A stretch of DNA of 64,000 nucleotides, from assembly GCA_024704175.1 (NCBI GenBank), contig CP085629.1, positions 1 to 64,000 of the forward strand, given 5' to 3'. This DNA is from Paenibacillus sp. P25 (lineage in GTDB: Bacteria > Bacillota > Bacilli > Paenibacillales > NBRC-103111). The notes under the pieces are model-generated. The model did not search any database. It was not told the DNA's origin and worked only from the letters and a program-made list of their open reading frames with translations. Below are positions 17,872 to 25,671 of the stretch, in pieces; positions within the stretch are counted from its first letter, which is position 1; every line of letters begins with the position of its first letter. The position numbers and the translations under genes were made by a program.

Positions 17872-17899
17872 CCTTGGAAGAAAGTAAGGCGTACCAATG

Positions 17900-17935
17900 C
17901 CCTAAATGCGGGAACGCTCTACCGCGCATTTAGGG
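17900..17935. repeat. Perfect 11-bp inverted repeat (hairpin)
   Basis: CCCTAAATGCG (17900-17910) and CGCATTTAGGG (17925-17935) are exact reverse complements with a 14-base loop. There is no T-run, so it is not a simple terminator. It sits between the unknown phage gene and the FN3/SGNH gene and could be an operator or an RNA hairpin. Confidence 0.6.
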
Positions 17936-17973
17936 CGGATCGGCCGATAAAGCTGAAAGGAATGATAGCAGGC

Positions 17974-20943
17974 ATGCCTAATAACGACGAATTCCAAATA
18001 CCTTCGGGCGAAGATACGATCACAGTTTCGTCTACTCCCGTAACACTCAAGTCGGATAAGCCCTACGGCCGAGCCCTTATCACCGTGGAAAACAATGATA
18101 TCCGATGGTGGGCGACCGGGGATAATCCCACACCAACGAACGGCCATTTGGCTAAGGCGGGCACTTCCATTGAGCTGAAAAATTTCTACGAAGTCAAAAA
18201 TTTTAAAGCCGTGGCCGTCTCGGCGAGCGCCGTTTTGCAGGTAAGCTATTACCTTACGGTGGTATCTACGGTCATCACCCAGTTATATGGTGCGGACATC
18301 AACCCGCCCACTACGCCGACCGGTCTGACCGCGACGGCGGTATCCGGCGACCAAATCAATCTTAGCTGGACGGCTTCGACGGATAATGTGGGCGTCGCGG
18401 GCTATGACGTTTATCGAAACGGGGTTAAGATCGGGTCTTCCGCGACCACATCATACAGTGACACAGGGCTTGCCAATTTCACGACATACAGCTATACGCT
18501 TAAAGCCCGGGACGCTGCGGGGAATACCTCGGCTATGAGCGATATGGCCGTAGCGGCGACGACGTTTGACACCACGGCACCGTATCCGCCGACCGGGGTG
18601 ACAGCCGTTCCCGTCTCAAGTACCCAGATCAATATCTCGTGGCTTCCGGCCTGGGATAACTCAGGCGTAGCCGGTTATGACGTGTATCGGAACGGCGTGA
18701 AAGTGGGGTCCTCCTTAGGGGTCGCGTTCAGCGATACGGGACTCACGGCGGCAACCTCCTACAGCTATACGGTCAAAGCGAAAGACGCGGCCGGAAATCT
18801 TTCGGTGAGCAGTGATTCAGTGAGTGCGACGACGCTACCAGTCAGCGGCGGCGGCCCGCGACCTTCTACACGTTACGGGGCTATTTCCGATCCGCAGGGG
18901 CGTTCCCTTGTCGGTATGCGCGGCCTTGTAAATTACTCTGCCAGTGCACCTGGTACAGAAGGCGTAACATTTGCTCAAAGAACCATGCACTACATCCAAA
19001 AGGATTGTCAGCAAGTGCAATTTATGTTTCAAAACGTCAAGCAGGAAGCGAATAACGCGAACACGATTGATTTAAAACTCTCCTTGGACATTGAGGACCC
19101 GGTAACAAAGGTTGTAACGACTTGTCAGCCTATTTACTGGGATACGAACAATACGCAAAGAACCTACACCTTTGCCGTTGGGGAGACCAAGTTTACGACC
19201 CCGTTTAACTTCAATTTCACAAAAGGAACGCGGGTTTGGCTTAATTATTACATTGCTTGTCCTGCAGGCGGAACGATGCCTAAAAACGGCATGAAATTGG
19301 TCAAGGCCGATGGTGATGTGGCTATTCCGAACGGCACCGACATGACGGACACAGGCGGAATGTCCATGGCTTCGGACTACGTAGGCGGCGCTGTCATGAT
19401 GCCTATTGCAATCGTGGGTAAGGAAATCGGAGGCCCTACGCCATCTATTCTTCTTGTTGGCGACTCTATCCAAGCAGGAACGGGCGAATCCGCGAACACG
19501 CCGAATGCACGGGGCTTTGGCGTTCGTATGTGTTATGATATGAGCTTCCCATATTCAAACATTGCCGTAGGCGGGGAGACGGGAGCGAACTTCGTCCTAA
19601 ATCATAACCGCCGTCTTGAGGTCGCGCCGTTCTGTACTCACGTTATCGATAATTACGGAACGAACGATAACGGCGCAACGCTGGCGACGATGAAGGCGAC
19701 GATCAAAAATATCGGCAATGCGCTTAAATCGGCAAACCCGAACATCTACAGCTACCGCATGACGATCATCCCGCGAGGTACGAGCACGACGCCTTACAGC
19801 AACCAAACTTGGTACGCCCCGGGTGGGGTAAAGGATCAGATAAACGCTTGGATGGCTACGGCGCCGTATTGTGAGGGAACCTATGACGGTTACTGGGACG
19901 GCGGTTACGAGCTTCTTGAGAAACCAAACGTCAACGGTTATATCCAGTCTCAATTCTCTAGTGACACGGTACATCCGCTGTCCGTTGGTCACGAAATGAT
20001 GAAACGAGCTATCGATGGATATCAAATCAAGAACTTCCAGCCGTTCACCAAGGTCGAGAACAGGATTCCGCAAACCCCCACTGGATCGGTTCGTAAAAAG
20101 AGCGATACGGAAGTATTCCAGTATTGGGACGCAAGCCCGGCGACGGATTTCTTTATCAAGGGGTACAACGTTTACCGAGACGGCGTAAGGCTGAACAATA
20201 CTTTATATGCCGCCACTGGCTCCAAATCGGTACCGTGGGATAAGCCGATGTTTTACGATTCCGGCCTGACAACGGGGCAAACATACACTTATGAAATAAG
20301 GGCCGTTAGTCTGTGGGATGTGGAAAGCCCGGGCCTCACTTTCGCCATCACTCCGCAAACACAGGCGATTGTCGCATCCGACAGCTTTAATAGACCAGAT
20401 GGTCAGGCACTTGGAAATGCAGACGTTGGAGTGGCCGGACAAACAGCTTGGCAAATCCTTTCTGGTGGCGCTACAAACTGGAAGATCAACAATCCGACAG
20501 GTACGGACGGTCAACTTATGCGTGTTGGCGGCGGTGTAGGCCCTAGGGTTGGGCTTGAAGTTGCAGTAACTGACTTCGATATGACATTGATCCATACTGC
20601 GCAAGCTGCACAAACAGGTCTAGCCCTTGGATTAAGATACACTGATTTGAATAACTACTTCGCGGTTGCATGGGGTTACACGGCAAGCGTCAGCACGTAC
20701 ACGAGTGGCGTATATAAATCTAACGTTATCAACTCCGCGGCACTCAACCCGGCAATAGCCGTAGGAGACGTGAACACCTTCCGAATCGTTATTTGCGGGC
20801 CGATGCTTATCATGTGGTACAAGGGTAACATCGTCAACATTGCCTATGAACCTACGCTGCTCAAATCCGGTACGAAATTTACCATTGCAGGCGGCGCGGC
20901 TACGGAATCGTATGATAACCTTGTTATTAGGTCGATTGCGTAA
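17974..20943 (+). CDS. Large FN3 / SGNH-hydrolase phage protein
   Basis: About 989 residues. ATG 17974 is preferred because GAAAGG lies at a usable distance; ATG 17962 is in frame but touches that site. Order: beta N-terminal domain (~1-105), two fibronectin type III domains (~108-290, each with GVAGYDVYRNGVK), a jelly-roll-like region (~300-480), an SGNH/GDSL hydrolase (~485-700), a third FN3-like domain and a lectin-like beta domain at the end. Hydrolase blocks are visible: GDSIQAG (Ser), GGETG (Gly), YGTNDNG (Asn) and DTVHP (Asp-His). It probably deacylates or cleaves a surface polysaccharide as a tail spike, or is secreted by the lysogen. There is no signal peptide, which favours the virion. 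Confidence 0.78.
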   Translation: MPNNDEFQIPSGEDTITVSSTPVTLKSDKPYGRALITVENNDIRWWATGDNPTPTNGHLAKAGTSIELKNFYEVKNFKAVAVSASAVLQVSYYLTVVSTVITQLYGADINPPTTPTGLTATAVSGDQINLSWTASTDNVGVAGYDVYRNGVKIGSSATTSYSDTGLANFTTYSYTLKARDAAGNTSAMSDMAVAATTFDTTAPYPPTGVTAVPVSSTQINISWLPAWDNSGVAGYDVYRNGVKVGSSLGVAFSDTGLTAATSYSYTVKAKDAAGNLSVSSDSVSATTLPVSGGGPRPSTRYGAISDPQGRSLVGMRGLVNYSASAPGTEGVTFAQRTMHYIQKDCQQVQFMFQNVKQEANNANTIDLKLSLDIEDPVTKVVTTCQPIYWDTNNTQRTYTFAVGETKFTTPFNFNFTKGTRVWLNYYIACPAGGTMPKNGMKLVKADGDVAIPNGTDMTDTGGMSMASDYVGGAVMMPIAIVGKEIGGPTPSILLVGDSIQAGTGESANTPNARGFGVRMCYDMSFPYSNIAVGGETGANFVLNHNRRLEVAPFCTHVIDNYGTNDNGATLATMKATIKNIGNALKSANPNIYSYRMTIIPRGTSTTPYSNQTWYAPGGVKDQINAWMATAPYCEGTYDGYWDGGYELLEKPNVNGYIQSQFSSDTVHPLSVGHEMMKRAIDGYQIKNFQPFTKVENRIPQTPTGSVRKKSDTEVFQYWDASPATDFFIKGYNVYRDGVRLNNTLYAATGSKSVPWDKPMFYDSGLTTGQTYTYEIRAVSLWDVESPGLTFAITPQTQAIVASDSFNRPDGQALGNADVGVAGQTAWQILSGGATNWKINNPTGTDGQLMRVGGGVGPRVGLEVAVTDFDMTLIHTAQAAQTGLALGLRYTDLNNYFAVAWGYTASVSTYTSGVYKSNVINSAALNPAIAVGDVNTFRIVICGPMLIMWYKGNIVNIAYEPTLLKSGTKFTIAGGAATESYDNLVIRSIA

Positions 20944-20989
20944 CAGTGCAATGTAAAGAATCGGGGAAAATAGATCCGGTTTCAGTTTA

Positions 20990-21058
20990 AAAGCCGCCGA
21001 GCGTCTTACTGCGATACTGTAAGGCGCTCGGCGGCTTTAGGCTGGCGGGGATTTTTTT
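20990..21058 (+). terminator. Strong terminator at the end of the prophage late region
   Basis: AAAGCCGCCGAGCG (20990-21003) pairs with CGCTCGGCGGCTTT (21025-21038), with a second short TTAC/GTAA pairing inside. A GGCGGGG tract and a seven-T run (21052-21058) follow. Confidence 0.85.
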
Positions 21059-21078
21059 ATTTTAGAAAGCACATCTTC

Positions 21079-21108
21079 TTTACAATTGCATTTTTACTGG
21101 AGTATATT
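21079..21108 (+). promoter_or_regulatory. Candidate promoter of the membrane-protein pair
   Basis: TTTACA (21079-21084), an 18-base spacer and TATATT (21103-21108) lie in AT-rich DNA directly after the late terminator and before the gene at 21184. Confidence 0.45.
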
Positions 21109-21183
21109 AATATATGCTAGTTATTAAGAAGGATTATAGGATAATTAGTCGAAATACATATTGAGGGAGTTGTTTTCCCGACG

Positions 21184-21699
21184 ATGACTGAAAATAAATA
21201 TTTCTCATCAACGGACAAGCCAACAACTTTTGCGCATCCAGGGTGGAGAGTCGCATATACTATTTTATCATGTGGTGCAATCGGCATAACCCTTTCGTCA
21301 GGTACTAGCCTTTTCGTCGGACTCATGATGCTTGCTAGCGGTCTTCTTTTCGATTATGCGAAATTTACACCAACAACTAAATTCAGAAAGATTGCTAAGA
21401 CTATTGGTGGGTGTTGGTCCGCCGCTGTTTTTATCTTTAATCTACTTGCTACATTCGGCGCATTGACTGTCGTTAAAGCCAATGAGCCCAATCAATACGA
21501 CATTGAGGTTGCTTCATTCCCTTTCTTTGTTGGAAATAAATTTTCGGCAAATTGGTTCTGGGCTGTCATCTCTATAGTCTGTATAATCTTAACTGTTGTT
21601 GATTGGGTGTCAGAGGTAAGGGGGTGGAAAGAAGTGAAGAGGGTGCAAACTCAGCACTTCAAACCGCCGCGGCAAAAGCTTCTCCAGTACCTGAAGTGA
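21184..21699 (+). CDS. Unknown membrane protein, candidate prophage accessory gene
   Basis: A 171-residue protein with about four hydrophobic helices: residues ~24-42 (AYTILSCGAIGITLSSGTSL), ~44-58, ~75-98 and ~122-142. It has a basic C-terminus (KRVQTQHFKPPRQKLLQYLK). I recognise no family. It is AT-rich unlike the phage late genes, has a candidate promoter of its own, and is bounded by terminators with its partner. Such cassettes at the ends of prophages often give immunity or exclusion functions. That is inference only. Confidence 0.55.
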   Translation: MTENKYFSSTDKPTTFAHPGWRVAYTILSCGAIGITLSSGTSLFVGLMMLASGLLFDYAKFTPTTKFRKIAKTIGGCWSAAVFIFNLLATFGALTVVKANEPNQYDIEVASFPFFVGNKFSANWFWAVISIVCIILTVVDWVSEVRGWKEVKRVQTQHFKPPRQKLLQYLK

Positions 21700-21715
21700 G
21701 TAGGGAGGGAGCGTA

Positions 21716-22147
21716 ATGAGCATAGATTTCGTTTTGAAATTCGTCTTATTGGTTACATTTTTTGCACTTTGTCTCGGAACCGCAATTAAGTTCTGGATGT
21801 ATGGAATAAGAGACTTATACTTATTATTAAGCCCCGTTGTTATCATAGGGCTGGTCTTGGTACTTCCTGTCGTTATTTTTAATGTGGTGTTATTTCATTT
21901 TGAGAAAATTGAAGGAAAGCTAAAGGAACACCATATCATAAAGAATAGCATGTCTTTAAGTAAACGGATTACATTAGGTATTGTAGTATGCAAGATATTA
22001 ATTGAGCAATTACCTCTTTTGATCGGCTGGACAGCGCAAATAATTTCTAAATCACTATCGAGTAGGCGCGAAACTAAAAATTACTTTCAAATAATTCTCT
22101 CGTCAGATTTATTGTGGAAAAATAAACATTGGAAACGATTTGTTTAA
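21716..22147 (+). CDS. Unknown membrane protein, partner of the preceding gene
   Basis: A 143-residue protein with two strong N-terminal membrane helices (residues ~6-25 and ~35-60, LLLSPVVIIGLVLVLPVVIF). A third hydrophobic stretch lies near residues 83-108, with charged segments between and a basic C-terminus. It starts 16 bases after the preceding stop behind AGGGAGGGAG, so the two are one operon. No family recognised. Low GC and Leu/Ile-rich composition set it apart from the phage structural genes. Confidence 0.52.
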   Translation: MSIDFVLKFVLLVTFFALCLGTAIKFWMYGIRDLYLLLSPVVIIGLVLVLPVVIFNVVLFHFEKIEGKLKEHHIIKNSMSLSKRITLGIVVCKILIEQLPLLIGWTAQIISKSLSSRRETKNYFQIILSSDLLWKNKHWKRFV

Positions 22148-22309
22148 AGTGCTGATGTAAAAGTCAGTGCTTTTTACTACAAATTGGCTTCGTATGGTTC
22201 TTCAAAGCCAGCCCGTAGCGGGGATCTGCGACTGTCCCGGCACACGCCCAGTAGGTTTCGGCCGTTCGCGGCGGACTCTTCAGGCAGGAACGATGTCTAC
22301 CTAAAAGAA

Positions 22310-22341
22310 AACCCCGCTGGCTTAGGCTGGCGGGGTGTTTT
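22310..22341 (+). terminator. Terminator after the membrane-protein pair
   Basis: ACCCCGC (22310-22316) pairs with GCGGGGT across a GGCTTAGGCTG-containing loop, followed by GTTTTG. Its second arm (TTAGGCTGGCGGGG, 22322-22335) also occurs at 21037-21050, before the pair. Confidence 0.65.
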
Positions 22342-22365
22342 GCTTATTGGGCGGATATTTTTGTA

Positions 22366-22392
22366 GGCTCTTCGTAAAACTGTGTTGAAATA
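22366..22392 (+). repeat. Left terminal inverted repeat of the ISL3-type element (outer copy)
   Basis: GGCTCTTCGTAAAACTGTG and the following bases to TTGAAATA. A related inner copy, TCGTAAAAGTGTGTTGAAA, lies at 22418-22436. The two copies share 18 of 19 positions over the TCGTAAAA-to-TTGAAA core. Confidence 0.65.
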
Positions 22393-22430
22393 GATACTTT
22401 GTTCAAACTATATAAAATCGTAAAAGTGTG

Positions 22431-22458
22431 TTGAAATCACCTCCTAAAATAGTATAAT
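22431..22458 (+). promoter_or_regulatory. Sigma-A promoter inside the inner left repeat of the IS
   Basis: TTGAAA (22431-22436), a 16-base spacer and a perfect TATAAT (22453-22458). The -35 box is the end of the inner repeat copy. CACCTCCT at 22438-22445, upstream of the predicted start point, is complementary to the AGGAGG binding site at 22469-22474. Confidence 0.65.
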
Positions 22459-22482
22459 AGTAATAAAAAGGAGGATGAAAAA

Positions 22483-22863
22483 ATGGTAAGAGATATTAAG
22501 TTTCGTGGGTGGGATACCCTCCATAAAACCATGACCACTAACCTTCATGATGATTACATCATTGGTGAATGGGCAAGAGACCCTAGATTCGTTGTCTTGC
22601 AATACACAGGGCTCAAGGACAAACAAGGCGTTGAGATATATGAGGGAGATGTTGTTGAAGTTACCGAGATGCCTAACAGCCCTGACGAACGACACTATGT
22701 TGCGGAAATCATTTATAAAGATGCTTGTTTTTTGATCAAAGAATCAGGCAAGAGCGAAATACCATTAAGAGAGATTACTTACGAGCCTTATTCTAACGGG
22801 TATCATCCATTGACATGCTCAGTCATCGGAAACAAATACGAAAACCCAGAGTTGATAGCCTAA
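22483..22863 (+). CDS. YopX family protein, IS passenger gene
   Basis: A 126-residue protein with the YopX signature: an N-terminal RDIKFRGWDTLHKTM, the central LQYTGLKDKQGVEIYEGDVV (residues ~41-60) and a C-terminal VIGNKYENPEL. YopX proteins are common in phages and mobile elements; their biochemical role is not known. AAAAGGAGG lies eight bases before the ATG. The stop TAA shares its last A with the ATG of the next gene. It could be a prophage gene next to the IS, but the promoter and repeats upstream and the tight coupling argue that it travels with the transposase. Confidence 0.78.
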   Translation: MVRDIKFRGWDTLHKTMTTNLHDDYIIGEWARDPRFVVLQYTGLKDKQGVEIYEGDVVEVTEMPNSPDERHYVAEIIYKDACFLIKESGKSEIPLREITYEPYSNGYHPLTCSVIGNKYENPELIA

Positions 22864-23162
22864 TGAACATAATCAAACTACCAAAATATCCATGTTCCTT
22901 TTGCAAGAAGAATGAAGCTACTCAGCTATGTGATTTCGTTGTCGGTTATGCCTGGACCAGCATGAAGGATGAAAAGGGACGAATGATCGGTCGCTATCAT
23001 GAAACTTGTAATAATCAGATTTGTAAATCGTGTGCAACGAATCATGCAGGATATGACCTCTGCCCTTCGTGCAATGAGCTGTACAAATTGATACAGAAAA
23101 AACGCGATAGGCGTATAGGGAACTTCCTTATTGATTTAGTGTCTGGCAGGGTTTCGCAATGA
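22863..23162 (+). CDS. Small zinc-ribbon protein, IS passenger gene
   Basis: A 99-residue protein with at least three Cys pairs: CSFCKK (~11-14), CNNQICKSC (~50-58) and CPSC (~70-73), with a His in GRYHETC. The Cys spacing suggests one or two zinc-binding ribbons. A basic segment (QKKRDRR) near residues 80-87 could contact DNA. It starts in the TAATG overlap with the YopX gene and ends in an ATGA overlap with the transposase. I recognise no named family. A role as partner or regulator of the transposase is a guess from the coupling. Confidence 0.62.
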   Translation: MNIIKLPKYPCSFCKKNEATQLCDFVVGYAWTSMKDEKGRMIGRYHETCNNQICKSCATNHAGYDLCPSCNELYKLIQKKRDRRIGNFLIDLVSGRVSQ

Positions 23163-24468
23163 ACATACTGAACATCCCTTCACTGAAAGTCACCAAAACA
23201 GAGCTAAAAGATCATGGCTACGAAATATGGGCAGAGGTTGCGTATCCTCCAGACTTCTGCCCTAATTGTGGCTCCATGGAAGCGAAGTTCTCTAAGTTCG
23301 GAACCAAGCGGCAGTTATTCATGGATTTGCCTATGCACGGAAAGCGGGTAGGTATCATCATTAACCGCCAGCGTTATTTGTGCAAAAACTGTGGATCAAC
23401 CTTCCGTGAGATCCTCTGGGACATCGACGACGACCATATGTGTACCGTTCGCTTTACCGAGTACGTTCAAGAGCAATCGTTAAGGCGTACATTCACCAGC
23501 ATTGCAGATGAACTTGGAATAAGTGAAGGTACTGTGCGAAACATCTTCAACAAGTACATTGACTTCCTTGAAACATCTCATCAGTTTGTTACGCCAAGAT
23601 GGTTGGGTATCGATGAAATCCATATACTCGGCAAACCCAGAGGCGTAATCGCCAATGTAGAAGAGAACGTCTTAGTTGATCTTCTGGTGGACCGCAATAA
23701 AGAGACCATTATACGCTATTTAAGCCATCTGCCTGACCGCGTAGGCGTTGAAATCGTCACGATGGATATGTGGCAACCTTACCGCGATGCAGTCCGCCAG
23801 ACGCTTCCCAATGCCGTTATTGTCGTCGATAAGTTTCATGTCGTTCGAATGGCTAATCAAGCAGTCGAAACGATCCGCAAGAACATTCGCAAAGAACTGG
23901 ATGCAAAGCAACGCAGGCAGTTAAAGAATGACCGATTCTTGATGCTCAAACGCCGCAAGGACTTAACTCCAATGGAACAGATGATCCTTGAGACCTGGAC
24001 GCTTAATTTCCCCGTCTCAAGCAAGCCTACGAGCTTAAAGAAGCGTTCTATGAGATATGGGATGCATCCGACGCAAAGGAAGCACAAGAGCGTTACATAG
24101 CTTGGCAAGCATCCATTCCAGATGGAATGAAATCGGCATTTAGCGACATTATGAAGGCTTATAGCAACTGGCATCATGAGATCAATAACTACTTCACGCA
24201 TAGGGTTACAAACGCCTATACAGAATCCATAAACGGCTTAACACGGGTGGTGAACCGTATGGGACGTGGTTACTCCTTCAAAGCTCTAAGAGCCAAAATG
24301 CTGTATTCAGAAGGATTACACAAAAAAGCCAAAGTCAACTACAAGAAATCAATTGAACTGATGTACAGCATGTTGGGCAATTCGTTTAAGGAGAATGAGG
24401 AGCAAACCGTCATCCTTGGTGCGGACATTTCAATCCTCACCAAACGTATCGAAGAGGGGTCGTTATGA
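23159..24468 (+). CDS. ISL3-family transposase, frameshifted
   Basis: About 436 residues over two frames. It has an N-terminal zinc finger (CPNCGS, then CKNCGS), a helix-turn-helix (RTFTSIADELGISEGTVRNI) and a DDE domain. The DDE domain has WLGIDEIHILGK (first Asp), VEIVTMDMWQPYRDAV (second Asp) and, after the break, TNAYTESINGLTRVVNRMGR (Glu). The frame breaks at TTTCCCCGTC near 24010; one more C gives NFPRLKQAYELKEAFYEIWD. All catalytic motifs are present once the frame is restored, so the enzyme may be active. Confidence 0.85.
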
Positions 24469-24471
24469 CCC

Positions 24472-24498
24472 TTTTTCAATACACTTTTACGAATACCC
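24472..24498 (-). repeat. Right terminal inverted repeat of the ISL3-type element
   Basis: Read on the - strand it begins GGGTATTCGTAAAAGTGTA. Positions 24474-24492 match the inner left copy (22418-22436) at 18 of 19 positions. It begins only a few bases after the transposase stop at 24468. Confidence 0.65.
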
Positions 24499-24506
24499 AC
24501 AAAAAG

Positions 24507-24892
24507 AAAAAGCCGGGCCGCAAGGGCACCGACTAAAACAAGACGATGATATAATTATATGAAATAACTCAGAAATTGATTACCACAAGTTGCCCACAAA
24601 ATGCCCACAATGGGGAAATTATCGCCTGTTTTCGCTTGTTTTAAGACGGGCAATTGCAGGCAATCTAAAACGCCGAGGTGCCTTGATGCATAAGGGTTTA
24701 AAGGGTGTTATAGGGTAAAGACGGGCAATCTATCTGCAATCAAGTTCGAGATGGAAGGCAGTATCGGTTAATCCTTGCGCGGCAATGGTAATCCGGGTCC
24801 CTGTAAGAGCTTGCCCAAGATTTGCCCAAGAAGTAATTCCGGCGTAACTCTTATGGTTTGAGGGCGGCCTTTTCCATCTTTTAGTTAGTTTT
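24507..24892. other. Non-coding region between the IS and the chromosomal genes
   Basis: No gene that I can support. The stretch has several TTGCCCA/GGGCAA repeats (TTGCCCACAAAATGCCCACA near 24588, ACGGGCAAT near 24653 and 24720, and TTGCCCAAGATTTGCCCAAG near 24811) and a GCGGCAATGG like those at 16.3-16.6 kb. It may hold the right attachment site or a degraded integrase or regulatory region of the prophage, but no att core can be fixed without the other end. Confidence 0.45.
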
Positions 24893-24957
24893 AAATACGT
24901 GTCCGATGTGACTTTTGTGATTGTACGCGAAAGTCTCTCGGACACGTATTTTTTTAC
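24893..24957. terminator. Long bidirectional hairpin terminator
   Basis: AAATACGTGTCCGA (24893-24906) pairs exactly with TCGGACACGTATTT (24938-24951), with an inner GACTTT/AAAGTC pairing (24910-24915 and 24930-24935) and a T-run after. It separates the mobile region from the - strand gene at 24993. Confidence 0.75.
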
Positions 24958-24992
24958 TTGAGGAGCAAAAAGTTATCTTGACTATAAAAATT

Positions 24993-25453
24993 TTAGTTTC
25001 TTATGAATGATATGATTTCATAATTTCCGGAATAACGGATGGTATTAATGCCTATTTCGTAAAAATAAGGATTCCATATTTTCCCTTCAGGGTTAAGTTC
25101 AGCGACCGAAATCACATGACCGTCTTCGCCTGCTCCATATTCCCATCCCCGGTAAAAAAACGAAGACGTATAGATTGTCGGGTTAACCTGAGTTTTATCC
25201 CGTAATCTGAATTTATTCCCGGCTATGCTGACCATCCACTGCTCATAATCCGGTCCTAACACAAAAAATTCAGTCGCATAATACGATCTGGTTTCGATAT
25301 GTCCCGTATTTCGATTTCTCCATTCCTCAGAAACGACAATTAGGGGGAGTCTGTGTTGGTAGAGGAAACCGAGGCTTTTTCGCCGGAAGCGGGAAGGACT
25401 ACTGTGAAACATAGTCCAAGAGTAAATAGGACCAAAAATAATTTTTTTAACAT
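24993..25453 (-). CDS. Small secreted protein of unknown function, frameshifted
   Basis: The gene starts at ATG 25453 on the - strand behind GGAGAG. It encodes a clear signal peptide (MLKKLFLVLFTLGLCFTVVLPASG). The frame breaks at a run of C (CTCCCCCT, near 25345). One more C joins it to LIVVSEEWRNRNTGHIETR and the rest, about 153 residues. The mature part is Tyr/Trp-rich and beta-like (RSYYATEFFVLG, SSFFYRGWEYGAGED). AT-rich relative to the chromosome downstream. No family recognised. Confidence 0.55.
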
Positions 25454-25671
25454 AAACACTCTCCTTCAAGGAAATATTTAACAAAACGAATTATAACGAT
25501 AGGTTCATGATTCGACCAGCTCCAAATGATTCATTAAAAGGTAAAGTTTGTATTAAAATTAAAGGAACCGAAGTCCTCTCCATCCCTTTTTCTTCCGGGC
25601 ATAGGTGCTCTGTTCCTTTCCCATGCTATGAAAGCGACTTTATACGTGAGTACGGGGAGGAACGGAACGGG

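Larger units (their letters stand above)
22358..24506 (+). mobile_element. ISL3-family insertion element with two passenger genes
   Basis: Outer ends match as inverted repeats. The left end GGCTCTTCGTAAAACTGTG (from 22366) and the reverse complement of the right end GGGTATTCGTAAAAGTGTA (from 24498 inward) agree at about 22 of 27 positions. A TTTTTGT/ACAAAAA match may extend the ends to 22358 and 24506. Inside are a YopX-family gene, a zinc-ribbon gene and an ISL3-type transposase. All are in one direction and each overlaps the next by a few bases. I see no clear 8-bp target duplication, so the exact ends are uncertain. Confidence 0.7.

Noticed and set aside
17874..17933. 19-codon frame encoding a CPKCG zinc knuckle (MEESKAYQCPKCGNALPRI)
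   Set aside because: Too short to support as a gene, no clear binding site, and the same bases form a perfect hairpin that may be the real constraint.
24580..24840. Remnant of a tyrosine integrase next to the IS
   Set aside because: The TTGCCCA-rich DNA looked familiar from integrase regions, but no frame on either strand gave recognisable integrase motifs.
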